From CAIPAT01 sp037144075 (GTDB lineage: Bacteria; Verrucomicrobiota; Lentisphaeria; Victivallales; Victivallaceae): a stretch of 24,699 nucleotides of DNA. The notes beneath the pieces are model-generated. The model was given only the letters and a program-made list of their open reading frames with translations. It had not been told where the DNA came from and ran no database searches. The DNA lies in contig JBAWXM010000035.1 in assembly GCA_037144075.1 (NCBI GenBank), positions 1 to 24,699 on the forward strand, written 5' to 3'. The translations under genes and the position numbers were made by a program. Positions 1 to 8,009 of the stretch are shown here, piece by piece. Position 1 is the first letter of the stretch; every line of letters starts with the position of its first letter.

Positions 1-2
1 TC

Positions 3-1139
3 AAGCGGATAATCGTTGACGACGGCTGGCAGTACTGCTACGGCGAATGGGAGGCGAATCATCTGTTTCCGAACGGCATGGAATATCTGGCAAAGGAAAT
101 CAAAAAGATGGGATTTGTGCCGGGGCTGTGGTTTGCGCCGACCATCGTTGAACCGCATGCGCGCATTGCCCAGATGGATTACGACATGCTGGCGATGGGC
201 GAATCCGGCAAGCCGTGTCTTTCTTTCCAGTGCATGAAACGTCATGGTTTTGTGCTGGATCCCACTGTTCCGAAAGTGAGAAAACATCTTTTTGATATGT
301 TCAAACGTTATGCCGATATGGGGTACGGCTATTTTAAACTCGACTTCCTGGGCAGTACGCTTGGCGCGCGTAAATTTGCCGATGCGTCAGTTCCCCGCAG
401 TCAAATAGTCAGAAAAATAGTCGAACCGGTTTATGAGGCGGTCAACGGCAAGGCCAGGATTCTCGGCTGCAATTATAATTTCGAAGCGGGCAATAAAGTT
501 GTGGACGCAGTCCGCATAGGATCGGACATTCACGCCACCTGGAAAGGCATCTGCCATAATGTCACCTCGGTGGCGGCCAGATTCTGGAGCAATAAACGGT
601 TGTGGATCAATGATCCGGACTTTGCGCTGTGCCGCAGCCTGGACACCGCCAGCGATCCGGACATGACCAGATTATTGTGCTGTCTGGTGTATATCACCCC
701 GGAGATGACTGATTCTGGCTACTGTGAATTTCCGCTGGTGGATGAAGTTTCCCGTCCTCAGGCGGAATTACTGCTCAGTATTGTCCTCGCCGCTGCCGGC
801 GCAGTCAATCTGTCCGACAATATGCCGCGGCTTAATGAACGCGGACTGGAACTGGCCAGGCGCGTGGTCGGCGCGGATTCCGGCGACGCCGCTATTCCGG
901 TTGACCTGTTCTGCAGCGACAAACCCTCTTACTGGTTCCAGAAAGTCAAAGATTATCACCGGGTTCTGCTGATTAACTGGAATGACGAGCCCGGCGCATA
1001 TTCTTTCGATCTGAACCCATACGGTGTAAAAGCTGATTCAGCGGTTAACTTCTGGAATGATCAGATTGTGAAGATTAATGACGGCATTATCAGCGTCGAA
1101 CTTCAGCCAAGAAGCTGCCTGCTGGCGGTTGTTAAATAA
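3..1139 (+). CDS. GH36-like alpha-galactosidase (5' end outside window)
   Basis: The reading frame is open from base 3, so the gene starts upstream of the window and only the last 378 codons are present. The first visible residues include VDDGW, the beta-strand motif that opens the GH36/clan GH-D barrel. Downstream, FKLDF at bases 333-347 carries the expected nucleophile Asp (codon 342-344). A later RIGSD segment followed by a Trp resembles the region holding the acid/base Asp. The C-terminal part, about 100 residues, looks like the small beta-domain that follows the barrel. Family knowledge predicts retaining hydrolysis of alpha-galactosides such as raffinose-type sugars. The exact substrate is inference, since GH36 also contains alpha-N-acetylgalactosaminidases and raffinose synthases. 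It converges on miaB with an 18-base gap in which I see no clear terminator. No signal peptide can be judged because the N-terminus is missing. Confidence 0.82.
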   Translation, partial: KRIIVDDGWQYCYGEWEANHLFPNGMEYLAKEIKKMGFVPGLWFAPTIVEPHARIAQMDYDMLAMGESGKPCLSFQCMKRHGFVLDPTVPKVRKHLFDMFKRYADMGYGYFKLDFLGSTLGARKFADASVPRSQIVRKIVEPVYEAVNGKARILGCNYNFEAGNKVVDAVRIGSDIHATWKGICHNVTSVAARFWSNKRLWINDPDFALCRSLDTASDPDMTRLLCCLVYITPEMTDSGYCEFPLVDEVSRPQAELLLSIVLAAAGAVNLSDNMPRLNERGLELARRVVGADSGDAAIPVDLFCSDKPSYWFQKVKDYHRVLLINWNDEPGAYSFDLNPYGVKADSAVNFWNDQIVKINDGIISVELQPRSCLLAVVK

Positions 1140-1157
1140 GAGCGTAACGCAGCTTTG

Positions 1158-2495
1158 CTAATCGGCGATGTCGCCGAACAGCGACGCTTTCGTGGCGCGG
1201 TGGATTTTGATTCTGGCGAGTTCGCCGATCCGCATTCCGGTTTCAGGGGTGAATATCACCATCTTGGCATTTGATGCCCGGCCCGACCAGCGGCTGGGAT
1301 TGCGCTTGCTTGGACCCTCGATCAATACTTCCTGGGTCGAACCTACCAGTTCGTGATTTTGTTTTTCGCTTCTTGCCGCCAGATCCTTCAGCAGTATGTC
1401 ATTGCGTTTTTCTTTTATTTCCAGCGGGACCTGATCGGGCATTTTTGCCGCCGGCGTGCCTTCGCGCGGGGAATATTTGAAGATGAACGCATTGTCATAA
1501 TCCACGACATTCATTAAATCGCGGGTGGCGTTGAAATCGGACTCGGTTTCGTCCGGGAAACCGACAATCACATCGGTGGAGAACGTTATATCCGGAATCC
1601 GGCTTTTAAGTTTATTCACGATCGTCAAATACTGCTCCGCAGTATAATGGCGGTTCATTTTTTTTAAGATGCGGTTTGACCCTGATTGCAGCGGCAGATG
1701 CAGATTATGGCATACTTTCGGCAGCGCGGCAATGGCGTCAATCAGCTTGTCATTGAAATATGAAGGGTATGGGGATGTGAAACGGATTCTTTTCAAACCT
1801 TCAATTTTATTCAGCTCATGCAGCAGGTCGGCAAAGGGGGAGACGCCTTCCGGCGGCGGATTGGTATCGCCGTTTAGGCCGAAAGCCGCGACATTCTGGC
1901 CGAGCAGCATGATTTCCCGGACTCCGGAATCAACCAGTTCTTTTACTTCCTGAACCACGTCCGGAATATCGCGGCTGATTTCCCGTCCGCGCACATACGG
2001 CACGATGCAGTACGAACAGTAACGGTTGCAGCCGCGGGTGATCGCGACAAAGGCGAACATCGGGTTTTCCCTGCCGGCGAAGTGAGTGGACATGCCGTTG
2101 AGAACTTCGGGACTTTCCGCCAGCAGCGCCGCCTGGTGGCGTTCGGCGGCGGCCGCTTCAAGAATTTCCGGCAGTTTGTGCAGTTGTCCGGTGCCGATCA
2201 GGAAATCAACGTGCGGCAGCTTTTTGAGCAGTTCTTCGCCGAGATTCTGCGCCATGCAGCCCATGACCCCGATAATCAGGGCGGGTTTGATTTTCTTGAG
2301 CTTCTTCATGATGCCGATTTTGCCGATGGCTTTGCGCTCGGCCAGTTCGCGGACGCTGCAGGTGTTGAAGATTAAAACATCGGCTTCTTCTTCGACATCC
2401 ACGATGGAATGCCCCTTTTTCACCAGCATGCCGGCGCAGGCTTCGGAGTCGCGCTCGTTCATCTGGCAGCCGTAGGTCTTGATATAAATCTTCAT
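1158..2495 (-). CDS. miaB: tRNA-2-methylthio-N6-dimethylallyladenosine synthase MiaB
   Basis: This is a full-length radical-SAM methylthiotransferase of 445 aa, the usual size. The N-terminal UPF0004 domain has the three cluster cysteines C10, C46 and C80. The radical-SAM CxxxCxxC motif is C156, C160 and C163 (ITRGCNRYCSYC), and a TRAM-like RNA-binding tail ends the protein. In the family, MiaB binds two 4Fe-4S clusters and adds a methylthio group to i6A37 of tRNAs that read UNN codons. The ATG at 2493-2495 has GGAAAA about 10 bases upstream. It begins 20 bases after the proB stop, so the two are probably co-transcribed. The close paralogue RimO (ribosomal S12) is less likely: the motif spacing and the opening KTYGCQMN fit MiaB. 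Confidence 0.95.
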   Translation of the reverse strand: MKIYIKTYGCQMNERDSEACAGMLVKKGHSIVDVEEEADVLIFNTCSVRELAERKAIGKIGIMKKLKKIKPALIIGVMGCMAQNLGEELLKKLPHVDFLIGTGQLHKLPEILEAAAAERHQAALLAESPEVLNGMSTHFAGRENPMFAFVAITRGCNRYCSYCIVPYVRGREISRDIPDVVQEVKELVDSGVREIMLLGQNVAAFGLNGDTNPPPEGVSPFADLLHELNKIEGLKRIRFTSPYPSYFNDKLIDAIAALPKVCHNLHLPLQSGSNRILKKMNRHYTAEQYLTIVNKLKSRIPDITFSTDVIVGFPDETESDFNATRDLMNVVDYDNAFIFKYSPREGTPAAKMPDQVPLEIKEKRNDILLKDLAARSEKQNHELVGSTQEVLIEGPSKRNPSRWSGRASNAKMVIFTPETGMRIGELARIKIHRATKASLFGDIAD

Positions 2496-2515
2496 TGGAG
2501 TTTTCCGGAAGTGAT

Positions 2516-3646
2516 TCAGGCGACTACTGCCAGATTGTTGCGGTGAATGATTTCATCATCGGCGTCGCGTTTGAGGATTTTCTTGATTTCGCTGCTCTGG
2601 ATGCCCATGAGCAATGCGCATTCCTCGCTGCTGAAATTAGACAGGCCGCGTCCGACGACTTTGCCGTCGGGGCCGGATATTTCCAGCGTGTCGCCGCGTT
2701 TGAATTTTCCGGCGACGCCGGTGACGCCGGAAGGCAGCAGGCTGCGTCCTTTGCATTTGACGGCTTCCGCCGCGCCTGCATCCACGGTGATTTTGCCGTG
2801 GCAGCGCGAGAAATATTTGATCCAGCGTTTTTTTGAATCCATGCGGGCTTTTATGGCCGGCACAAACAGTGTGCCGATGTCTTTGGCGTCAAGGATGTCA
2901 TCCAGCGTGGAGTCCTGCCTGCCGTCGGCTATCCACAGGTAATCTCCGGCGGTGTTGACCATTTCCGCCGCCCGCAGCTTGGAAATCATGCCGCCGATGG
3001 AAAATGTGCTGTTGTCGGTGCCGGAGGCGGAACTTTTCAGGTTATCGTCAATTTTTTCCACCAGCGAAACCCGTCCGGCGAGTTTTCCGTCAACCTTCTC
3101 TCTCAAACCTTCCTCGGTAGTCAGAATAATGGTCAGTCTGGAGCGGGTCATGGTGGCCAGCAATGCTGAAAGAATGTCATTGTCGCCGAATTTCAGTTCA
3201 TCCACAGAGACGGAGTCATTTTCGTTGATGACCGGCAGGACGTTATTGTTCCAGAGGGAATTGATGCAGTTTAACACGTTGAGATGGCGTTCGCGGTCGC
3301 GCAGATCATCCGCCGTCAGCAGCAACTGGGCCGGCAGAAAACCGAAATTGCGGCATTCCTGCTCATAAAGTCCCATCAACTTGCTTTGACCAATTGCCGC
3401 CAGCGCCTGAATTTCGGAAAGCTCTGTCGGCCGTTTTTTTAATCCGAGCTGCTGCATGCCCAGGCCGACTGCGCCGGAAGTTACCAGCAGCACTTTTTTG
3501 CCTTTTTTGCGCATGCTGTTGATCCCGGCGATGAATATCGCGATTCGCCGGGTGTCTGTAAGCAGGCGGGTGCCGACTTTTACAATAATATTCTCACATT
3601 CCCGGATGATTTCTTCCCGCGCCGTAATTTGCTTATTTTTCATCAT
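2516..3646 (-). CDS. proB: Glutamate 5-kinase ProB
   Basis: The protein phosphorylates L-glutamate to gamma-glutamyl phosphate, the first and feedback-regulated step of proline synthesis in the cytoplasm. The amino-acid-kinase fold begins with VKVGTRLLTD, continues with the glycine-rich VTSGAVGLG and has the INENDSVS / FGDND substrate and Mg sites. The last ~80 residues form a PUA domain, as in E. coli ProB. I place the start at the ATG whose complement is 3644-3646, giving 376 aa, close to the usual 367. The adjacent ATG at 3643 is equally possible. A TTG-initiated extension to 3727 is rejected because it would cover the likely promoter. No strong Shine-Dalgarno is visible. proA is not adjacent; the next gene is miaB. 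Confidence 0.94.
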   Translation of the reverse strand: MMKNKQITAREEIIRECENIIVKVGTRLLTDTRRIAIFIAGINSMRKKGKKVLLVTSGAVGLGMQQLGLKKRPTELSEIQALAAIGQSKLMGLYEQECRNFGFLPAQLLLTADDLRDRERHLNVLNCINSLWNNNVLPVINENDSVSVDELKFGDNDILSALLATMTRSRLTIILTTEEGLREKVDGKLAGRVSLVEKIDDNLKSSASGTDNSTFSIGGMISKLRAAEMVNTAGDYLWIADGRQDSTLDDILDAKDIGTLFVPAIKARMDSKKRWIKYFSRCHGKITVDAGAAEAVKCKGRSLLPSGVTGVAGKFKRGDTLEISGPDGKVVGRGLSNFSSEECALLMGIQSSEIKKILKRDADDEIIHRNNLAVVA

Positions 3647-3697
3647 TAATGTCTTATCTGTTAACGTAAAAATTATTTTTCTGATCTGTAAACCCGT

Positions 3698-3727
3698 ATA
3701 ATATATCCATTTGCGGGGACTTGGCAA
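3698..3727 (-). promoter_or_regulatory. Candidate sigma70-type promoter of proB-miaB
   Basis: On the minus strand, TTGCCA (complement of 3722-3727) and TATTAT (complement of 3698-3703) are separated by 18 bases. Each matches consensus at five of six positions. Transcription would start near 3690, leaving a leader of about 45 nt before the proB ATG. This is a pattern match only. Confidence 0.45.
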
Positions 3728-3807
3728 CTGTGTTTGCTCATGATTTCCTGTTTTTCCATCGGATGAATGCCTTCATACTGCTTGCATATCAACTCAATAC
3801 AATTATA

Positions 3808-3837
3808 TTGAGGCCTGTCAAAAATAAATGATATACT
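3808..3837 (+). promoter_or_regulatory. Candidate promoter reading into the inverted-repeat element
   Basis: TTGAGG (3808-3813) and TATACT (3832-3837) are 18 bases apart on the plus strand. The -10 box is the outer end of the left inverted repeat, so transcription would begin near 3844 inside the repeat and run through the internal hairpins toward the aldolase gene. The same TATACT occurs mirrored in the right repeat, so a second inward-facing -10 exists on the minus strand, but I see no good -35 for it. Confidence 0.3.
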
Positions 3838-4102
3838 CTATAAGGTTGAAAATTTAACATAGACGAGTAGGATTGTGGATTGGATTTTTTCGATCCGACT
3901 GACAGGCGATATAAATATCGCCGGAAGAAGGAACGGAAAAAGACGGCCGCAAGACACTCACCGCAAAGCGGTTGCGATCTTTTGAATCTTAATTCGCACT
4001 CTTCGAGGCCTTCGATACCCCGGTATCGGCAGCCTCTCAGAATACGAACCAATTCTCAAAATCTTCGCAATCTATTTAAAATTTTCAACCTTATAGAGTA
4101 TA
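3832..4102. repeat. 271-bp element with perfect 24-bp terminal inverted repeats and internal hairpins
   Basis: Bases 3832-3855 and 4079-4102 are exact reverse complements over 24 positions. Inside are three independent stem-loops. Stem A is 3905-3912 with 3915-3922 (8 bp, 2-nt loop). Stem B is nested: 3938-3943 with 3978-3983, 3948-3952 with 3972-3976, and an alternative tip 3960-3964 with 3968-3972. Stem C is 4005-4009 with 4032-4036 enclosing 4013-4019 with 4022-4028. The element carries no credible gene. It is either a MITE-like non-autonomous mobile element or a structured leader or small RNA closed by a long terminal stem. AATG occurs at 3827-3830 and 4103-4106, a possible 4-bp target duplication, but it leaves an unpaired base at 3831. 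It ends 53 bases before the aldolase start. Confidence 0.6.
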
Positions 4103-4155
4103 AATGCGGGGCAGTGGATAATAATTACGAAATGCAATGTATCGGAGATGGCACC

Positions 4156-5124
4156 ATGTACAGAAAAGAGATTAAAGTTGTAGATTGTACTATTCGCGAT
4201 GGCGGGCTGATCAATAAATGGCAGTTTTCGCATGAAATGGTCAGGAAAGTTTTTCTGGGGCTGAGCGCCGCGGGAGTGGACTATATGGAAGTTGGCTACC
4301 GCGCTTCTCAGAAACTGTTTCCGCCGGGAGAATTCGGCCCCTGGCGTTTTTCCATGGATGAAGATGTCAGGCAGATTGTCCAGGATACGCAAACCCAGAT
4401 GAAACTTGGCGTTATGGTGGATATCGGCCGCGTTGAAGAAGACGATATCAAACCGTGTGAAGAAAGTCCGCTGGATTTCATCCGCGTGGCGACTTACGTC
4501 AAGGACATTGACAAGGCGATCGATCTGGCTAATCACTGCAATCAGAAGGGATATGAGACTTTCATCAATATCATGGCTATTTCCACCGCTGCTAATTTTG
4601 AACTTGAAGAAGGCTTGCGGCAGATTGAAGCCGAGGCTCCGGTTACCGCAGTGAATATCGTTGACAGTTTCGGTTCTTTATATTCTGAAGAAGTGCATTA
4701 TCTGGTGAAGACTTTCAAAGATAATCTGCCCACCCGGGAAGTCGGGATTCATACTCATAACAATCAGCAGCTGGCGTTTGCCAATACGATTGAAGCTATC
4801 CGTAAAGGCGCCAATTATCTCGACGCCACCGTATACGGTATCGGCCGCGGCCCCGGCAATTGCCCGATGGAACTCCTGCTCAGTTTCCTTAAGAATCCGA
4901 AATACTCGCTGGAGCCGGTTTTGCAGGTGATCGAAGACGTCTTCCTGCCGCTCCGCGAGAAAATCGAATGGGGATATATTATTCCTTACATGATTACCGG
5001 AATTTTGAACGAACATCCGCGCATTGCCATTGCTTTGCGCCAGGATCCGGAGAAACGGGATAAATATGCCGAGTTCTACCGCACTATGACCACGCCTGAA
5101 TGCTATGAAGCAAAAGTCGAGTAG
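4156..5124 (+). CDS. HMGL-like (DRE-TIM metallolyase) aldolase-domain protein
   Basis: The 322-aa protein has the DRE-TIM signature near its N-terminus, DCTIRDGG at residues 10-17. A later HTHNN segment supplies the HxH metal ligands, and YGIGRGPGN provides the glycine-rich loop. These are the hallmarks of the family containing 4-hydroxy-2-oxovalerate aldolase, HMG-CoA lyase and isopropylmalate synthase, which make or break C-C bonds next to a keto acid with a divalent metal. It is shorter than isopropylmalate synthase and lacks its regulatory domain, so an aldolase or lyase role is likelier. The substrate is unknown. The ATG at 4156 has GGAG eight bases upstream. An in-frame extension to 3880 is rejected because it reads through the inverted-repeat element. 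No acylating aldehyde dehydrogenase, the usual partner of 4-hydroxy-2-oxovalerate aldolase, is adjacent. A terminator follows. Confidence 0.82.
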   Translation: MYRKEIKVVDCTIRDGGLINKWQFSHEMVRKVFLGLSAAGVDYMEVGYRASQKLFPPGEFGPWRFSMDEDVRQIVQDTQTQMKLGVMVDIGRVEEDDIKPCEESPLDFIRVATYVKDIDKAIDLANHCNQKGYETFINIMAISTAANFELEEGLRQIEAEAPVTAVNIVDSFGSLYSEEVHYLVKTFKDNLPTREVGIHTHNNQQLAFANTIEAIRKGANYLDATVYGIGRGPGNCPMELLLSFLKNPKYSLEPVLQVIEDVFLPLREKIEWGYIIPYMITGILNEHPRIAIALRQDPEKRDKYAEFYRTMTTPECYEAKVE

Positions 5125-5155
5125 ACAATAACGAATATCGGTTAATCACGAAGTC

Positions 5156-5180
5156 GCCGGTCATCTGACCGGCATTTTTT
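5156..5180 (+). terminator. Rho-independent terminator after the aldolase gene
   Basis: An 8-bp GC-rich stem (5156-5163 with 5166-5173, 2-nt loop) is followed by one A and six T residues. Flanking AATCAC and GTGATT (5145-5150 and 5181-5186) can extend pairing around the T-run. It lies 31 bases past the aldolase stop. Confidence 0.85.
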
Positions 5181-5245
5181 GTGATTTTGCGGTTAACGAA
5201 TCTGGTCATTCTACAGTATGGAGCATAAAAAGAATGCAGCCTGTG

Positions 5246-5273
5246 TTGATTTCAAGTTTAAATAACGTATTGT
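5246..5273 (+). promoter_or_regulatory. Candidate promoter of the hydrolase-acyltransferase gene
   Basis: TTGATT (5246-5251) and TATTGT (5268-5273) are 16 bases apart. Transcription would start near 5280, at the base of the 5277-5323 hairpin. A perfect TATAAT at 5310-5315 is an alternative -10, but its only -35-like partner, TTGAGT, is 22 bases away, which is too far. Confidence 0.3.
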
Positions 5274-5276
5274 ATA

Positions 5277-5323
5277 CCGGGTTGAGTCGAGAACAATTCA
5301 GGTTCTGTGTATAATTAACCCGG
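5277..5323 (+). promoter_or_regulatory. Leader hairpin overlapping the ribosome-binding site
   Basis: CCGGGTT (5277-5283) pairs exactly with AACCCGG (5317-5323). An inner stem pairs AGAAC (5290-5294) with GTTCT (5302-5306) across a 7-nt loop. The 3' arm ends inside the Shine-Dalgarno GGAGAG (5322-5327) of the 847-aa gene, so the hairpin could limit ribosome access if it is transcribed. It could equally be a DNA operator, because the TATAAT at 5310-5315 lies within it. Confidence 0.4.
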
Positions 5324-5338
5324 AGAGTTTTTTGCGCT

Positions 5339-7882
5339 ATGGATGCTCAGGACTATAAGTTTGTCAGAATCAATCGGGTTTCGATTGCATATACTGACCG
5401 CGGCAGCGGGCAGCCAATTCTTTTTGTCCACGGTTTCGCGTCATTTTCATATACCTGGATGAAAATGATCAGTTTCCTGCCGCAGCAGTTCCGGTTTGTC
5501 ACGATTGATCTGAAAGGCTATGGTTATTCCGAAAAGAAATGCGACGCTTTTCTGGCGCCTTACGATCAGGCGGTGATTCTCTCCGCGTTTATCCGGCGGA
5601 TGGATCTGCGTGATGTAATTCTGGTCGGGCATTCGATGGGCGGCGTAATCAGCCTGATTTCCCTGATAAGCGAAAAGGTCAGAAGCCGGATAAGCAGACT
5701 GATTCTGCTGGACAGCGCCGGGGTGTTTCAAAAACTGCCGGATTTTATTGACGATCTTACCGCTACCTCGGCGAATAATCCGCTGATCAGGCTGGCTGAC
5801 GAAGACCTGATGGCCGCGCTAGTGCTGGAGGAGGCATTTCATGATGAAAACAAAATCAGCCGCGAAACTGTTAAAGAATACGGTAATGTTCTGCGCCAGC
5901 CCAAAGCCAAGGAATGCCTGATTTTATCAGCGAAGCAGATTGAGATAGCCAATGAGAAAAAATTTCTGCATCTGATCGGAAAAATCAATATTCCGGTATT
6001 GATTATCTGGGGGAAAGATGACCGGATTATCAGTGTGGATGACGCATTCTTATTTCAGAAAGATCTTTTTGACGCGCAGTTGCATATCATTCCTGACTGC
6101 GGGCATTCACCGCAGGAGGAAATGCCGCAGGAGACTGCGCGGATAATCGCGGAATATCTTGGCACGCCACTGGAGATAAAGCCGGAAACTGTTATAAGTG
6201 AACCGCCGCATACTCTGGAAAGCAAACCAGAAAGCGGCAAGAGCGTTCCGTCTCCCGGACTGGTTGAGCAGGCAGACCGGTATTTCGGCAAATTGCGCAT
6301 GCGCAGGCTGATAGACCACTGGAGTTTCGGAACATTTCTTTTAATCATTTTTATCAAAATGCTGCAGTTGCTGAAAAAAATCGGTTTCAGTGCTGAGGAA
6401 AATGGCTGGCGCAAGGCGACCGGCGTTTTTCTCCGCAACGAGCACTCGAAATTTATTCTGTCCACATTCCGGGTGACCTACGCCGCCGGCAGGACTCCGC
6501 CACAGAATAAAGCCGAGGCCGTCGCGATTGTGATTGAGCGGCTGGCAGATTATTTGAGCCGCAATCCGGATTGCCACTGGGCTCTGGACTGGGGTTTTTT
6601 CGTGACAACGCGGAAGAAACTGCTGTTTACGGACATAATTGAAGCCGAATTCGGCAAAGACGGAGTTTTGCGTAAACTGATTATGCATCTGGATAGAAAA
6701 TGCTCAAAATTTTCGATTATTGATGATAATATCATGACAGCGGCATTAACTAAAATGGTTGAGATCTACCAGTCGCTGGAAGGGGTAAGCGACAGTAAGC
6801 GGGCATGGGTGGTTTATAAAAAAATGCGGAGCTGGATCAGGACAGGCAAAGATTTGTCCCGCACAGGCCGGCAGGAACTGCGGCATTTTATCGAGCGGGC
6901 TTTGAATGGCACATTTATTCAGTTTGAAACGCTGCCGGGGAATGAAAATGCTGATTTATTCATCAGATCCAGGCTGGCTACTCCTAATTTAAAAACCCGC
7001 CGCCATCCTGGTTTCGGCTTGCTGAATATTGTCTGCCGTTTTACCAGTGATTTCGCCGAGGCTGATTTCTGGTTTCAATATCATCATGTGCCGGTGGACG
7101 GCATGCCGATGCAGGAGATGCTGCAGCAATTGAAAGACGAATGGGGTTCTGCCGGACAGATCAAATATCCGGCATTGAACAGCAATGCCGCCAAGCCGGA
7201 GATCTTTTATTTCGGACACAGAATTTTCCGGGCAAGAATTTATGCTGATTTTAAGAAAGTAGTGAAATTAAGAAAACATCTGAATGAACGGTATTACGCC
7301 GAAATGGGCGGGCCGGCTTCGATTTCCAGCATGATTATCTGGGGACTGGCGCAGAGTGAGTATTTTCGCGACCGCAAATTCCTGTTCCCGGTGGACACCG
7401 CGCTGATGGAGGATATTCCGCCTGACCAGCGCAATATCAGCCTGATGGTCATCCGTCCCAATAAATATCGAAGCGAGAAAAATTCGCTGCACGGCTTTCT
7501 GCAGTATCAGCGGGAGTTTAACCAGCGCATGTTTGCCACCAGGCTGGGTAAAAGCGAGAGTTATGAGCTGCTTGAACTGTATGCAATGATTCATCCGATG
7601 TTCTACTATATCGCCAGATATTTCATGCCGGACGCCATGGGCGAAATCCTTGGCACCGCCGGCGTGACTATTCTCAAGGACTCCGAAATGTTCGTGAGTC
7701 CGCTTACCGATTTGCAGATTAACGGTTTCATCGCGCTTGGAAATCTGATGATGCCGACTGAAGACGGCAAAAATGCCGGAGCGGTCAGCATTTGCGGTTC
7801 CAGGGCCCTGGTCAGGGAATATATCAAAGCCATTTATAATATGACTGAACATTATCCTGAATTTCTCCATATCGAACTTTGA
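5339..7882 (+). CDS. Alpha/beta-hydrolase fused to an HHxxxDG acyltransferase-like domain
   Basis: The 847-aa protein has two halves. Residues ~1-275 are an alpha/beta-hydrolase: oxyanion HGF at 31-33, nucleophile elbow GHSMGG with S99, acid D228 in WGKDD and H256 in GHSP. A Pro/Glu/Ser-rich linker (~276-310) follows. Residues ~311-847 carry HHVPVDG (582-588), the HHxxxDG motif of the CoA-dependent acyltransferase superfamily (chloramphenicol acetyltransferase, condensation, wax-ester synthase). The ending SPLTDLQINGF also resembles CAT-fold C-termini. A hydrophobic stretch near 329-345 may be an amphipathic or membrane contact. I infer an enzyme or coupled pair that moves an acyl group between a thioester or ester and an acceptor, perhaps a lipid. 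No substrate can be named. Start: ATG 5339 with GGAGAG 11 bases upstream. The hydrolase half is very confident; the acyltransferase half rests mainly on the motif. Confidence 0.8.
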   Translation: MDAQDYKFVRINRVSIAYTDRGSGQPILFVHGFASFSYTWMKMISFLPQQFRFVTIDLKGYGYSEKKCDAFLAPYDQAVILSAFIRRMDLRDVILVGHSMGGVISLISLISEKVRSRISRLILLDSAGVFQKLPDFIDDLTATSANNPLIRLADEDLMAALVLEEAFHDENKISRETVKEYGNVLRQPKAKECLILSAKQIEIANEKKFLHLIGKINIPVLIIWGKDDRIISVDDAFLFQKDLFDAQLHIIPDCGHSPQEEMPQETARIIAEYLGTPLEIKPETVISEPPHTLESKPESGKSVPSPGLVEQADRYFGKLRMRRLIDHWSFGTFLLIIFIKMLQLLKKIGFSAEENGWRKATGVFLRNEHSKFILSTFRVTYAAGRTPPQNKAEAVAIVIERLADYLSRNPDCHWALDWGFFVTTRKKLLFTDIIEAEFGKDGVLRKLIMHLDRKCSKFSIIDDNIMTAALTKMVEIYQSLEGVSDSKRAWVVYKKMRSWIRTGKDLSRTGRQELRHFIERALNGTFIQFETLPGNENADLFIRSRLATPNLKTRRHPGFGLLNIVCRFTSDFAEADFWFQYHHVPVDGMPMQEMLQQLKDEWGSAGQIKYPALNSNAAKPEIFYFGHRIFRARIYADFKKVVKLRKHLNERYYAEMGGPASISSMIIWGLAQSEYFRDRKFLFPVDTALMEDIPPDQRNISLMVIRPNKYRSEKNSLHGFLQYQREFNQRMFATRLGKSESYELLELYAMIHPMFYYIARYFMPDAMGEILGTAGVTILKDSEMFVSPLTDLQINGFIALGNLMMPTEDGKNAGAVSICGSRALVREYIKAIYNMTEHYPEFLHIEL

Positions 7883-7886
7883 TAAA

Positions 7887-7958
7887 CATATCGATATATT
7901 TATAAATCTAATATATTTTGCTTTGATAATCTTGTATATAAATCATATCAATATATTT
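7887..7958. repeat. AT-rich direct repeats upstream of the TIM-barrel gene
   Basis: CATATCGATATATTT (7887-7901) recurs as CATATCAATATATTT (7944-7958), 14 of 15 positions identical and 57 bases apart. A shorter related CTAATATATTTTG lies between them. They sit in a very AT-rich 127-base gap, so chance similarity from low complexity is possible. A regulator-binding pair is the alternative. A TATAAT at 7977-7982 lacks a convincing -35. Confidence 0.35.
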
Positions 7959-8009
7959 TAATTTGCTGTATGAATATATAATAACGGATTTTAAAATGAT
8001 GGAGTTTAT

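Noticed and set aside
1137..1160. Terminator between the GH36-like gene and miaB
   Set aside because: Only 3-4 bp stems and no T-run on either strand.
3647..3727. TTG-initiated extension of ProB
   Set aside because: It adds residues absent from ProB families and overlaps the likely promoter.
3789..4052. 87-codon minus-strand ORF across the inverted-repeat element
   Set aside because: Composition reflects the repeats and hairpins; no ribosome-binding site or homology signal.
3880..4155. A 92-residue in-frame N-terminal extension of the aldolase
   Set aside because: It translates the hairpin-rich inverted-repeat element, has no family resemblance and lacks a ribosome-binding site; GGAG before ATG 4156 fits better.
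7268..7870. 200-codon minus-strand ORF
   Set aside because: Antisense to the C-terminal half of the hydrolase-acyltransferase gene; no independent evidence.
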